A DNA stretch of 64,000 nt from Nematopogon swammerdamellus. Its lineage: Eukaryota > Arthropoda > Insecta > Lepidoptera > Adelidae. The stretch spans positions 15,949,566-16,013,565 of the forward strand of contig OX336340.1 in assembly GCA_946902875.1 (NCBI GenBank), given 5' to 3'. The notes beneath the pieces are model-generated. The model ran no database searches and had not been told where the DNA came from. It saw only the letters and a program-made list of their open reading frames with translations. The position numbers were made by a program, and so were the translations under genes. Shown here one piece after another: positions 1-11,520 of this stretch. The stretch's first letter is position 1; the number at the start of each line of letters is the position of its first letter.

Positions 1-1235
1 TGTGTTCCACTTTCAATATTATTACTTCGCGTTAGCAATTGGGCTATTATAATACGCAATAACATCAAGATACACACCCTGTATGCCTTCTTGCATAGAT
101 CGTGACGCTATCTCTAGAATGGATAAATTTTTACGATCTTTTCTACACGCCCTCTTCAAAAAGATAGTAATACGCAACTATCCCTTATCTATCTACTACA
201 TTTTGTCTCAATTCTAAACGATTGGTAGGTACTAGGATACATTAAATATTTAATTAACCGATTTTATTGTGAGAAATTATTTAATTAATTACTTGAGTAT
301 TCGTTTATTGTATAGAATATAATAATTTTAATATAGCTATTAAATAAAGTGTAAACTAAATTAATATTAACTGGATAAACTATGTACAATACAAGTTTAT
401 CTTATAAAGTTATAATGAATGAATAAAGTGCATCATTTTAAGTTCATTAATTCAATATTTTCAGACTTATAGCAAAATGTTCACTTTTCGTTATGTTTTC
501 CATGTTTTTATAAAGATATAAAAATAATTTACAAGATAGTACGTACCTACAATGAGTTAGGGACGGGTGCAATTTTTCATACTTTTTTGAAGCTTTTATT
601 AAACGTCTTTCTTCTGCGACTTAGCCTTCAGTGACTTTGTAAAATTTCCTATGAAAAAAAACTTTCGCATTGCATTTGCACGCCAGGCTTTTCATGTATT
701 GTTATAATTTTTTGAAGAATTTATTACATACATGTACTTCAATTACGTAACTACCGACATCGAGTAGTTCCACCTCTTCTTTTTTCCCCCTCCCCCTTCA
801 GACTCGGTAAACAAAAACATATTTCAGCTTTCACATAAGGACACTCAACACATTCTTTTCCCCGAACGCTGCTAGATTTTTCACGATTTCAGAATCTCGC
901 GTTTTCGCTTTGCCGTGTACGCTCGCGGACAACATGGAAATGTACTTTTTTAGGGGTGTAATGGGAAGAGCGTATTCTTGTGGAGTCGCTCGCATTATCC
1001 AGATTTTCTTCTCGAGGTCAAGACGTTTCGGATGATATTTAGAGCTCTCGCCTACAACTTCTTATGTTGTTTTTATTTTTCTGAAACTTTCTCAGTTTCC
1101 TAAGAGGCCAGTACGGCTATTTGGCCTTTTGTGTGGAATAAGAGCGAACACTGATTGTGTATGTGTAAGTGCTTGCTTCCATTGTCTCTTCAGATCAAAT
1201 AATACGAGTATAAAATATAATAGCTTATTTCGTCC
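1..1235. other. Gene-free AT-rich stretch
   Basis: No sustained frame; a pyrimidine-rich block (TTTTTTCCCCCTCCCCCTTC, about 780) is the only feature. Confidence 0.5.
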
Positions 1236-1296
1236 TAGTGAGGCCTATGTCCAGCAGTGGACCGATACAGGCTGATGATGATGATGATGATGATGA
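1236..1296 (+). mobile_element. 3' tail of an RTE-type LINE with (GAT)n end
   Basis: The phrase GAGGCCTATGTCCAGCAGTG followed by GGCTGATGATGATGATGATG is the standard 3' terminus of lepidopteran RTE-like non-LTR retrotransposons. The same phrase lies in reverse orientation at 32705-32822 and 34440-34672, the latter joined to recognisable RT C-terminal coding sequence. Confidence 0.7.
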
Positions 1297-1300
1297 GAGA

Positions 1301-1636
1301 CTGTGTGGGGCCGGTACTTAAAAAGAATATCCTCACTGCATCTCTCCCCATGCATGTCGTAAAAGGCGACTAAGGGATAAGAACAAGATGCCGTGCTAAA
1401 GGGCGACAGGCTCGCCACCTCTCACCTTGGTACGGTACTTCCACCGAGTCATGCAGCAGGTGGGTCTTCGTGTCTTACTTGCTGCTTGATCGATTTAATC
1501 TTGTTCGAATACTTTGCGAAACGTGGTGGTCTGTGTTGTGCTGTAATTGACCAGAGTTCTTGCAGCACAACACAGATTACTCTGCTTACCCCGATTGTCG
1601 GGATTCAGCGTGTGTGATATGTATGTATGTATGTAG
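1301..1636 (+). repeat. Dispersed repeat starting GTGTGGGGCCGGTACTT and ending in (TATG)n
   Basis: About 335 bp starting GTGTGGGGCCGGTACTT, with TCGTAAAAGGCGACTAAGGG, ending CGGGATTCAGCGTGTGTG and a TATG microsatellite. A second near full-length copy lies inverted at 21992-22321 and a partial one at 50392-50492. Both long copies share an open frame with LTCCLI and CCAVI..S...TT.ITLL, so it may be the coding 3' end of a LINE. Its family is not recognised. Confidence 0.65.
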
Positions 1637-1713
1637 TAGTCATTATACATATATTATCGAATCTTAGTACACTATTGCTTTGCGTACTGCTAAAATGCAA
1701 TTAAAATAGATCA

Positions 1714-2473
1714 GTGCGAGTTTACTCGCGCATGGAGGGTACCGTAGATCCGCTATTCCATACCTGTCGAAAAACCATATCCGTCTATCTTTTATCTTTC
1801 TACAATGCGAAATATAAAATCCTGCGGCGCCATCTATTATTCAGTAGCGTGACTAATCGAATCTCAGCACTTTTATAATATTGTGTAGGGACCCCCTTAA
1901 TTGTTTACTTTTAGCTTTTTTTAGGGTTCCGTTTCCGGTACGGAACCCTATTACTAGGCCTACGCCGCCGTCTGTCTGCCTGTCTGTCTGCCCGAGGGCT
2001 TTATCTCTTGAACCGTAATACATAGCCCGTTGAAACTTTCACAGAGTATGTGTTATTTATTATGGCCGATATAACAACAAATAATAAAAATAAGAAAAAG
2101 TAAACAATTCACGGGAGCTCCCATAGAAGAATCTAAAAAGTGTATGCGCGCCATCTACCGAAAAGAGTATGAAGCATTTTAACTAATCATGAATTTTAAC
2201 TAATATGAAGCAGTTCATAAACACGCCATAGATGGCGTGAGTGGCGCTGACCATGACATGGCGATACGGAACCCTTGGTGCGCGAGTTCGACTCGCACTT
2301 GGCCGGTTTTTTTATTATTAGTTGGCACATCCGCCATAATAACACATATCGTGTGAAAATTTGAACCGGCTACCTATTACGGTTGAAAAGATACAGCACT
2401 CAGACGTATAGACGGACAGACAGACACACAGACTTAGTAATAGGCTTCCATATGGATGCAGAACCCTAAAAAC
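1714..2473 (+). mobile_element. AGGGTTCCG-family element interrupted by an inverted copy of the same family
   Basis: The outer copy runs from 1714 (GAGTTTACTCGCGCATGG) to about 1919 and resumes at 2312 (GTTGGCACATCCGCCATAAT), ending AACCCTAAAAA. Between them, about 1920-2311, lies a full copy in the opposite orientation (TTAGGGTTCCG to CACTTGGCCGGTTTTTTT). The intact copy at 4772-5127 has the two outer halves continuous across a T-rich joint (GTGTTTTTTATTATTTAGTG), which shows that the inner copy inserted into that T-run. Confidence 0.75.
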
Positions 2474-3241
2474 TGCTACTCTTTCAATATAAAGTGAGGT
2501 GCAAGAAAACTCTCAATGTCATTGACCCGTGTTATAGTCTAAAAGATCGTCCTTTCGTCTGAAAGAATTTCACGTGCGGTCTCTAGCGACGAAACGATGA
2601 GAGAAAGAAAATGCTTGAAAATGCCCAGGAGTCTCGTGCACCAGATACCTTTTAGTCTTTTACGGCACTTTCTAGTGCTTCATCTCTTATACCCATCTAT
2701 ATCTTGTGGTTTGGCGATATTTTTTATAAAGTCAATCAAGAAACTGCGGGTTGAAGAATCTTGTACAGAAAGTTTCAAGTTTCAGTTATTCATATTCATC
2801 TGTGACAGACACCTCAACATATTCTACGAGTATATTATGTAGGTACATATTATTTATCGATACTTTAACAATTATGTAATAAGATAATAACTGCGGAACT
2901 CTGCCTTTGGGTTTCGTCCAGATTTGGCAGTTTTTCATATTACATAAATAATGTTCATGGAAACCTAAATTTAAACAAAATAACGACAATAATCAGAAAC
3001 TGTGGGAATCAATTCTAACTTACTTGCCCCTAATTTTGAATTTCAGAAATGTTTTAATTAATTCTGAGCCCTGAATTTCCAGAAGGTATTAATGGAAGTG
3101 TAATTTTAAGACTATTATGAAGAAACGCCGCTGGGAGCAAGCCTGAATAATGTTTAACTGCTCCTACAAGGTTGATTGGATTGGAATATATGCTATTCTG
3201 TAATAATTCACCTTATGCGCTATAATAAATTATATTAATAT

Positions 3242-3392
3242 GTTTTTTATATGGATACTGACACGGTTGGCTACATCACCTACAACATCCGTGATGTCAG
3301 CCCATAACACCGGGTGAACTTGGTGCCACGTCAGTGCTTCCCTTCGGTCGTGCCGGCTACACTGAACTGGACGGAAAACACAAACTATTTAA
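3242..3392 (-). mobile_element. Chimeric-head SINE (tRNA/5S), 3' fragment
   Basis: Matches the 3' half of the family best seen at 19005-19390: GACACGGTTGGCTACATCAC, CATCCGTGATGTCAGCCC, CTTCCCTTCGGTCGTGCC, then AACTGGACGGAAAACAC. Head and central domain are absent. Confidence 0.65.
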
Positions 3393-3491
3393 AAGATATT
3401 AAAGAAAATATAAAAAAAATCGACCATCGACCACCTCGTCTAAAATTTGAAAAAAAATTGGGAAAGTCTTAAAGTTCTCACGGAAAACTGA

Positions 3492-3545
3492 ATGGTACGG
3501 AACCCTCTCCACGCGAGTTCGGCTCGCACTTGACTCACGTTTTTA
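3492..3545 (+). mobile_element. Terminal fragment of an AGGGTTCCG-family element
   Basis: Only the terminal block remains: GGTACGGAACCCTCTCCACG followed by CGAGTTCGGCTCGCACTTG and T-rich DNA, as at 2270-2312. Confidence 0.5.
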
Positions 3546-4771
3546 TAATCAAAGCACCGAAAAAACAACAAATTTAGATTAACGATGAAATTACCGGGTA
3601 CTTCTATCCCTTTTCTTCGCTCACCGATTCCCTATCGCGTCTAGCACACAGCCTTAACCCCTGACAGATAATGCTCATGCACCGTTATCGCAAAAGTCGA
3701 CTACCATCAGGTAGAACATCGTCAAATGTATACGATCTCCACTTTCATACCATTATTTCTTATAGACATAGGGAGGCGTCTACTGATGTTTTCTCCATAT
3801 CGGAGACTCAGGAAAGAATTCTTCAATTTTTTTATATAAACCACAAATTTATCGAAGCGTGAAAAAAAATGATCCGCGATCAAAGTCTTCGCGACCTTTT
3901 CGTGAATTCAATACATTCTATTTTCAAAACATGTCGTTATCTTTGACGATTTAGAGTTAGCGCCTTCGGTATTATTTTTGGTTTATTAGGTAAATATTCA
4001 AGGGTACGTACATATTTTATTTCTTGCTTGCTGAATTGCTTGTTTAGTTCGCCTACAAACCGAGTTTGCGCCACATCGTGAGTGGAACCCGCTGTATGTG
4101 AAAATCCAAGCTCGAGTTAAGCTTAGTAAAATAATTATAAAAAAATTGCACATTAATTTCATTGATATAATCATAACGTTTCACCTTTTTATTTTGTTTG
4201 AATTCTTATGATCAAAATATGTCAGTGAAAAAATACCTATATTGTTCCTGTCGTTTCTATTTTTAAAAGAAACATTATTTCGGATTCTAATAATATTAAT
4301 TAAATATTTAGGCACCAAAAGAAAAAGCTTAACGGAATAATAAATATTGAAAATGTTTCAAACCCCCGGGTAAACGGATTTACATATGTTTATGCGCATT
4401 AAGCTGAGGTATTTGCCCGCTGCTGGACGTTTAAAAATTCACGAGCGAGGAAAAATTGCAGACAGCTCATTAACTCGTGAACTGCTCGACGAAATTTCAA
4501 GCTTAATTTTATGCGTCCGGAGTTTTGCTATGACGAAATATAAAATATGAGCGCAAAGCAAACTTGCCAACGGCCCTCTCATACACAGAGAACGCCAGAG
4601 AACACTGTTTCACAAGCTGAGATGAGACGTTAGATTGTACTATATATAATAATCTGTTTTTGTGCGGTGCTCATTTCTTTGTGCGACTTGTTCCAGTCAA
4701 CTTTGCTGAGAAACTCTTTAGCATCAGCGTGTCTGTCTCATAGAATTCTCGTTCACCGTCTATAAAAATAA

Positions 4772-5127
4772 AAATCCGTTAAGCTCGAGTTTTACTCACA
4801 CACATCCGTAGATTCGCTATACCCATGCTATAACATAGGTGCCTGTCAAAAAACCATATCCGTCTATCTTTTGTATCTGCAATTGTTAGCACGTTTCTTG
4901 TATGGGGACCTCCTTATTTTTTTTACTTTTTGTGTTTTTTATTATTTAGTGGCATACTTATAATCTATAATAAAATAACACATATTCTGTGAACATTTCA
5001 ACCGGCTACCTATTACGATTCAAAAGGTACAGCCCTGGGACAGACGGATGGACGGACGGACAGACGGACAGACAGACAGACGTTATAGCCTTAGTATACG
5101 CTTCCGTATGGATATGGAACCCTACAA
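4772..5127 (+). mobile_element. AGGGTTCCG-family element, uninterrupted copy
   Basis: Shares ATCCGTCTATCTTTT, AACCGGCTACCTATTACG, the (GACG/GACA)n block and the final GGAACCCTA with the outer copy at 1714-2473. A long GACGGACAGACGGACAGACA run is internal. Confidence 0.65.
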
Positions 5128-6048
5128 AATGTCCCTCGTACCTATATGCAATTTGCAGTTAGGACGAATTTCATTCGATAGTAAATGAATGAGAATGGGT
5201 TGTTTAGACACGTACCGTGATCCTGCGAGATGGTTCAAGTTGATGACCTCAGAGTCATATGTATATAAGTTTCTTACGTATTCGTACATGCACCAGAGTC
5301 ACTGTATTGTATTATATACCTATGTATGTACTCGTACTGGATTGTGCTACGGATGACCGCTCTTTACGACACAAGTAGACACTTGTAGTGAACGATACGA
5401 GAAAGAGACACATAGTGAGCAGCATTGACATAAATATAATTTTTTAAAGAAAAGTTGTTATTAAATATAATTGTTTAGTGCGCAAGAATATAACAAAAGA
5501 AACTGACTGTTCATACTCACATAGGTATGTTTTGCAGGTACTCATATATTCTATGAATTTCCAATTTGCAATACATGGAATAAAATTAAGTATTAATAAT
5601 AACACTAATGAAGGCCCCTAAATTAAATTTAATACCGAATACCTATATAAAAACAATACTGAATATGAATTTGAGTCAATGTTATCTAATATTATTATCA
5701 TTATGTGTTCTTTATGGCGAAATAGTCAATTACTAAGTAATACGCAAGAAATTAGGAGACAAGAGTCAGTCGCTCGCTAAAATTCGTCGCCAACTGCCAC
5801 TGCCACTAAATAGAGCACCGCCCAGCCATCGCCTTAGACCATAACATGAAGATGCTAATGTCTCTGCACTTTGCTAGATTGGCACTTCAAAAGCGGAGAG
5901 CTCCACATAATTTTATTTCGTCACAAGGAGCACTTTGTAAAATTAAGAATTTTAAATTAATTGCTTTATATTTTCGGTGGCTTATAAAAAAATCTAAGGA
6001 TATGCAATTTTAATAAAGTTGTGAACACGAGTACTTATACAATAAATC

Positions 6049-6330
6049 CAAAGATTTAAATCGATAGATACGGCAAACCGTTCAAGAGTTTGTCAGGGGG
6101 TGTGTGTGACTTCATGTACAGTAGTCATCAAGAGTCGCTTCAGAAACTGCCTCATATTAACAAAACGCTAACGCTCTGCATATAGCATTGGCGCGCTCCG
6201 TTCCGTTCCGTGAAACGACCTCTCAACACGCGCGACTGATGCGAAGTAGCCGCATGCGGCCCTTTCATTGGTGACATTTTCTGTAGTGCGCCATGTTATA
6301 CTATGCCCTATCTATCGATTTAAATCTTTG
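6049..6330. mobile_element. hAT-type MITE, 282 bp
   Basis: Terminal inverted repeats start CAAAGATTTAAATCGATAGA and stay matched for 22 bp plus a few more. The flanking 8-bp duplications are AATAAATC (6041-6048) and AATAAAAC (6331-6338), 7 of 8 identical. An 8-bp duplication with CARRG-type ends is the hAT signature. No coding capacity. Confidence 0.75.
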
Positions 6331-7532
6331 AATAAAACATTATGTAATAAGTAATAAGTAATAAGCGATCAATGCATTATGAAGCTCGACGTTGTGGAAC
6401 CGTTATGCCTGATCGTGACGTGATCATTACATTAGCTTACTGTGTGTGTGCCGACGATGCTCATAAACGAGTGTGTGTGAGTTACATTGGCTGATGTGCC
6501 TGAGTTAGAACACCAATAATTTTTCATTACTTCTAAATGTAGAGCGTATTTACAACTTGTAGTTAAATTATTTTAGCAGTTGCGACTTTACTTCACAAGC
6601 CAGATATTCCGGCCTCAGACAAAAGCTAGCACGATAAACATAACAACATAACAAGCACCAAAATTTAAACGAAAATAAACACCACCTTCAAATTTCATAT
6701 TGAACGGCCAAGCACCCAAAAAAACCGATACCAAACTCATCTCTAACAACATTCTATATTCATAGACCTAGGTCAACATAAAGAGTTCATTCCCGAAAAC
6801 ATTTTTCACCCGCACCTAACTGCCAACCCACGCTCCCTAAGATACAGCTCGGCTGCTGTCCTGAACTTTGCATAAGAAAGATCCCCGGAATCCTCTTATA
6901 GTACGGAGACATATTCAAATGCATTATCTGGTAACAGGTAATATCGATTTAGGTTTTATTGTTTGAACTAAAGTCACGCTAGACAGAAACGCTAATAATT
7001 TAAAAACTGCCACCTGACTTCACAATAAAAATACGTTTGTGTTATAAAATCAAAGATAACCATTAGAACAATTTACTATTCTCAGCCAATCCAGTCTATT
7101 GTCTGCGGTGAGTTTTAGACAGCCAAAATAGCAATGGATCAAAAATAAAACTTTTTCTTTCTCGTAATTAGTCGTCCCCTTGTCCCAGTACTATTTTTTT
7201 CCAAGCGCTGCACTTGGATCGTGTAAATAAAACAGTACCGCACCAGACGATTTGCTTCGGAACACTTCACGTTGTCTCGGATGAACGGAGAAGTCCCCGA
7301 CGAACGGAGATGCTAAAAATCGTCTACTCAACTTGGAAATCTCTTTGAAACGGTTCTGCTGATACTTTTATGTTCCAATGATCCATACTTACGTACTTAT
7401 GCGTTTTACATCGCGTCTAATCAAGCGAGTCCCTGAATTCTAAATCCATGAAGTTACATTTTTAAAAATCGAACATACATTTTAAAGTATTATTACCACT
7501 GCGAAACCAGAGCGGAATCACAGAAAAGAGGA

Positions 7533-7920
7533 TAAGAGCGTGTCGTGCAAAATGACTGGCGACGGTGCTGCCACTCAAGTAAATAATATATATCTCCTAA
7601 ACAAAGCCATAACTGGACAAAACAAGCCATAAAGCTGTAGTTGATTTTGATTATGATATTCTAAGATACTGGAAACAGTTTTGTATTGCTCAGTTTATGC
7701 ACAATCATAATAACGGATTACGGTGGCCATCGAAATCCGTTATAATGATCGCGCATAAACTGAGCAATACAAAACTGTTTTCAGTATCTTAGAATATCAT
7801 AATCAAAATCAACTACAGCTTTATGGCTTGTTTTGTCCAGTTATGGCTTTGTTTAAGAGATATATATTATTTACTTGAGTGGCAGCACCGTCGCCTGTCA
7901 TTTCGCACGACACGCTCTTA
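7533..7920. mobile_element. Fold-back MITE, 187-bp arms with 14-bp loop
   Basis: Left arm 7533-7719 and right arm 7734-7920 are inverted copies differing at about 7 positions (for example ends TAAGAGCGTGTCGTGC and GCACGACACGCTCTTA). A TA at each edge fits a TA target duplication, as in Tc1/mariner-type MITEs. Near-identity suggests recent insertion. The transcript would form a long hairpin and might be a small-RNA source. Confidence 0.85.
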
Positions 7921-8051
7921 AATATATAAATTGTATAGCAGGCGCATGGTTCAATCATTTGGTGGGTTCGAATATTTAGGTATTATGAACTGTCACTGAG
8001 AATATTTTGTAGTGAAATAGTGATGTTACAGATTGTTCTTTTTTGTATGTT

Positions 8052-8444
8052 ATCCGATATGGGTGGCTGAGTCGGAGGGACCAAAGGACATGCTCCGACC
8101 AGCCAATATCACCTCCGAGAAGGTAGGTGCTATACTGGTGACTTCCCTGGATTGCTAACTATACTGGACTAGAGGAGAACACAACCGAGGCTGCTATGCG
8201 GCCATCTTACATTCAGTAGGTACGGTAGTACCAACCCAGTCGGCTACAATTTGAGCTTACCACCTGTAAGGGGCAAGGGCAGGGACCTACAGTTTTACAC
8301 CGGTTCCGAACGGTGAAGCAGCAGGTGTAGGTATGCACGTAAATTTTTTCGTCAGAAAAAACTCATTGGTACACGCCGACCGGATTCGAACCTCGGACCT
8401 CTCGCATGAGAAGCCGATGTCCAAACCACTCGGCCACCCGCCGC
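8052..8444 (-). mobile_element. tRNA-headed SINE, full copy
   Basis: Minus strand starts GCGGGTGGCCGAGTGGTTTG (A box) and then GAGGTTCGAATCCGG (B box), as in a Ser/Leu-type tRNA. The body has GTGTACCAATGAGTTTTTTC, the central GTAGGTCCCTGCCCTTGCCC block and a tail ending near CCCATATCGGA. About 390 bp; no tRNA anticodon stem, so a retroposon and not a tRNA gene. Confidence 0.8.
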
Positions 8445-8532
8445 TTGTTCTTGTTAAAATAATAAGCTTTTATTTATAATTTTTACGTAATTATTATTAT
8501 TGTACAGTGAAAATGTTAAATATATAGGAATA

Positions 8533-8614
8533 CTGTATTGCTCCAAAAACGCATGAAGGGCAAAGACGGACTTAGCACTTACAGGGATTTCTTCCAGTCA
8601 ACCAATGTTTATGA
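8533..8614 (-). mobile_element. LINE 3' tail fragment
   Basis: Minus strand reads GGTTGACTGGAAGAAATCCC then GTAAGTGCTAAGTCCG and a GGAGCAAT end, a common lepidopteran non-LTR 3' terminus. A second copy lies at 12556-12690. Confidence 0.5.
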
Positions 8615-8727
8615 ACTTAAGTACTTTCTGAAGAGTAAAAAATTGGTAAGTTTATTTCCTTGAAATATCTCATTTAGTAGTTAGGTACTCATATAAGTAG
8701 TGGTGGTAGTGGTAGTTACTACTAAAT

Positions 8728-8752
8728 CAAATCAAATCAAATCAAATCAAAA
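8728..8752. repeat. (ATCAA)n pentanucleotide run
   Basis: Five near-perfect ATCAA units. Confidence 0.8.
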
Positions 8753-9106
8753 TACACTTGTACTGTACACCACAGAGCAGCGATCGGCTGCCGTCTTTAC
8801 CCAGCCGGCCGCCCCCGACCCGATTTCTTTGCTTTGTCTTGTCACGTCTTGTACACCAACATCATGGAACACAAAAGGCGAGTTGAATGCCATGATAGAT
8901 AGTAGTAGTACTGCCGATAATTTTGCCAACGCTGCTCTACTACTGAGCTGCGCGGAGGGCGCGGAGGGCTCTGAAGGCGCGGAGGGCGCGGAGGATGCGG
9001 CGGGTGGCGTCTTTACAGAGTGTACGTACGTACGTAATACACAGTCTACTACAAGCTTCGTTGCTCCAAAGTCGAGCGACATGACAGGCATGTCCAAACT
9101 GTCCAA
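8747..9106 (-). pseudogene. Transposon-like ORF remnant with Ala/Pro/Ser-rich repeat
   Basis: An open frame of 119 codons on the minus strand, with an APSAPSEPSAPSAQL stretch produced by a GC-rich minisatellite (GGAGGGCGCGGAGGGC, 8949-9010), then FNSPFVFHDVGVQD and AAGWVKTAADRCSVV. The last part recurs, decayed, at 31270-31348, which marks it as repeat-derived. An overlapping plus-strand frame of 149 codons is also open; neither has a recognised domain. The family is unknown. Confidence 0.4.
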
Positions 9107-9149
9107 GTCGGCACACAGCGTCGATAGTACCTACCTGAGACTAGAATAG

Positions 9150-9740
9150 CTTATTCAATAAGCTCGTTCAAACTTGGCTCAGCTTGTTTCAAAGTTTCTA
9201 GTTAGTCTGTAACACCATGTCAGTTGCAGTATGGCTCAAAAGTTCTGAATTTAATTAGAGCCGACTACAAAAGTTGAAAAATGTTCTAAAGAAATTCTAA
9301 TAATACTGGTTCAATGGTCCTCCTCATGACGTGAACTACTAAAATCGGATCTAAGCTCGGAAGCATAAACTTGAGATAAAACAAACAAATTGGACAAACA
9401 GTTGGGCGAAATTGCACAATTTTCGCGTACGGCTCTCTTGGGATTCCCGATAATAACATCCTCGCTTCGCTCTGCTCCTGGACAAAAATTCTGTTGTAAG
9501 AGCTCTACTTACAGCGCATGAAAATTTCAGCCTTTTTGCACAAGCGCACTTGAACACTGATTTACGAATGAAAAGAGTGAACTAATTGGACACGTGTAAA
9601 TCAAGTGGGACGACGGACACTCCTTGCGCCTAATGGCATCGCCATTAAACCCACAGAAAAAACACTTCCGCATGCGCGCCGCGCCCCTCTATTTATAATT
9701 CTTTATTTCCCCATAACATTTGTACGCGGCGGTAAATATC
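9150..9740. other. Unassigned stretch before the GC-rich block
   Basis: Nothing recognisable. GC content begins to rise from about 9650. Confidence 0.45.
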
Positions 9741-9779
9741 GCTTTATTCTAAGATTAATATAAAGTTATTATGACGAAT

Positions 9780-10338
9780 CACAGCGCAGGGAGACGTGCG
9801 TCGCGCGGCGCGGTGGCGCTGCGCGGCGACGCGCTCTCGGCCGAGTTCTAAATTTAAAAGCCGAGATCCGACGCACGCGCATGAGACGCCAAAACATCGC
9901 CTCAAAATTAAGAAAGAGACAAGCGGACACGCACGCGCCGACACAAAAAGGAAACGTGGATATTTACCGTCGTAAAACGGGATAGTTGGGAGTCGCGAGC
10001 GGGCTAGCGGAGCGCGCGCGGCGCCTCGTACGGGAAACGCTAAGTCGCTCTCGGAAAAGTGTCGCAATCGGTAGAGTGCTTACATTGAACGCGCGTGTAG
10101 AGTGAGCAGTGAGCGTGAAATATGACATCGAGTGACATGAAAATGCGTGAATGTGACGCGATGAACTGATGGAGCTGTCTAAATAACGAAAGCAATCTCC
10201 GTCGATCGGCGCGCTCGTCGGCGCCGATCAGTTCATCTGCTGAGACGTGGGCAGGGCGGGAAGTGTCGCGATAAACATCCTAAAAATACCGTCGATGTTC
10301 GCGAGCCGGTGGCACGGCGGCGGCGCGGACAGGTGACC
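9780..10338 (+). promoter_or_regulatory. GC/CpG-rich block, likely promoter and 5' leader
   Basis: GC content and CpG frequency rise sharply here (runs such as GCGCGGCGACGCGCTC and GCGAGCGGGCTAGCGGAG) against an AT-rich surround, then fall again after the donor at 10478. Several out-of-frame ATGs lie at 10121-10175 and one at 10295, as in a long 5' leader. The apparent ORFs on the minus strand here look like by-products of the base composition. No TATA box can be assigned with confidence. Confidence 0.4.
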
Positions 10339-10477
10339 ATGTTCTCGGGCTTCAGGTTCCCCACGCTGAAGAAGGGGCCGCGGGAGGAGACGACGACGCA
10401 GTGCTATCACAATACCGCGGTCAAAAATAAACCGCCGAAAACTCCGACGCCGAGCCGCGCGCGGAGACATCAAAGAC
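10339..10477 (+). CDS. Candidate first coding exon, possibly the N-terminus of the Grip-like gene
   Basis: A short GC-rich coding stretch with a favourable start context (GACCATGTTC, A at -3), no stop for 46 codons, and a textbook donor (AAAGAC/GTGAGT). The peptide begins MFSGFRFPTLKKGPREE and continues basic and Pro-rich (KNKPPKTPTPSRARR). It ends with one unpaired base, so it could be spliced directly to the exon at 61685, which needs two. Vertebrate GRIP isoforms also start with a short basic segment before PDZ1, so a Grip 5' exon with a first intron of about 51 kb is reasonable. Against this, the PDZ1 ligand loop would be missing unless a further exon, a multiple of 3 nt long, lies between. 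It could equally belong to another gene. A 13-codon upstream ORF (ATG 10295, stop 10334-10336) ends 2 nt before this start codon. Confidence 0.4.
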
Positions 10478-11140
10478 GTGAGTGCTCGCGATATTCGCAG
10501 TCATTAACTTGAGGATAGGGAGATAACTAGCGCGAGGGAGCAGACGCGAGAAGATGACGATCATACTGTCTCACTCGCTGTGTGCCTCACAATTATACTT
10601 TAAGTACTGCTATCTATTATATGATATCTTACTATTTCTTTATATTACTATGTCAAGTACACGCTGTTTGCTAAGTTGCAAGTTCACTTAAAATACATGA
10701 AAAAGAAAAGAGTTTTAATATAATCTTAGGTTTTAATCGCATCTGAATACATAAAAACAACTATGACAATTATTAGAGTGTCCCTTTCCTTTCACCATGA
10801 AGTTATTCATGTAGAAATGGAACAGACTTTCAATCTATTCTCAATTGAGAATAGAAGTAAACGTTTGGCAGACGCTAGCAGCATTGAAGTTCCCGCGCGA
10901 TGTTACCTTGGAGTGGAGTAGTGTCATGGTGGCGGCGCTTTAAGAGTAGACGGCAGCAAACAAAAACACGGCGGCGTATTAAATTATGTCGTTAAATTAT
11001 TATTCAATACATTTCTTAATAATTTAACTGAATTCGTTTCCTTCACTCGATTTCCACTGATATATACTGATATATAATGATTTTGTTACCATGCCTGATA
11101 TTTCAGGGGATTAATCTGTAACAAAAACTAAATAGATTAA

Positions 11141-11520
11141 AAAAAAACCGGCCATGTGCGATTCGAACTCGCGCACCGAGGGTTCCGTATCGCCATGTCA
11201 TGGTTAGCGCCACTCACGCCATCTATGGCGTGTTATGAAATGCTTCATATTAGTTAAAATTCATGATTAGTTAAAATGCTTCATACTCTATTCGGTAGAC
11301 GGCGCGCGCGCATACACTTTTTGGTTTCTTCTATGGGAATCCCCATAAATTTTTTACTTTTTCTTATTTTTATTATTTGCTGTTATATCGGCCATAATAA
11401 CACATATTCTGTGAAAATTTCAACGGGCTACCTATTACGGTTCAAGCGATACAGCCCTCGGACAGACAGACGGCGTAGGCTTAGTAATTGGGTGCCGTAC
11501 CGAATGCGAAACCCTAAAAA
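11141..11520 (+). mobile_element. AGGGTTCCG-family element, full copy
   Basis: Starts AAAACCGGCCATGTGCGATT, passes GCGCACCGAGGGTTCCGTAT and GCCATCTATGGCGTG, and ends GACAGACAGACGGCGTAGGC with ACCCTAAAAA. About 85-90% alike by eye to the copy at 29181-29572. Open frames inside it are short and not conserved. Confidence 0.75.

Larger units (their letters stand above)
2474..6040. other. Gene-free stretch around repeat fragments
   Basis: Apart from the repeats listed at 3242-3392, 3492-3545 and 4772-5127, only short frames (60-81 codons) without domains or codon bias. Confidence 0.5.

Noticed and set aside
9744..10473. Minus-strand frames of 107 and 81 codons in the GC-rich block
   Set aside because: Arg/Ala-rich composition typical of antisense of CpG-rich DNA; the plus strand has the better start and donor.
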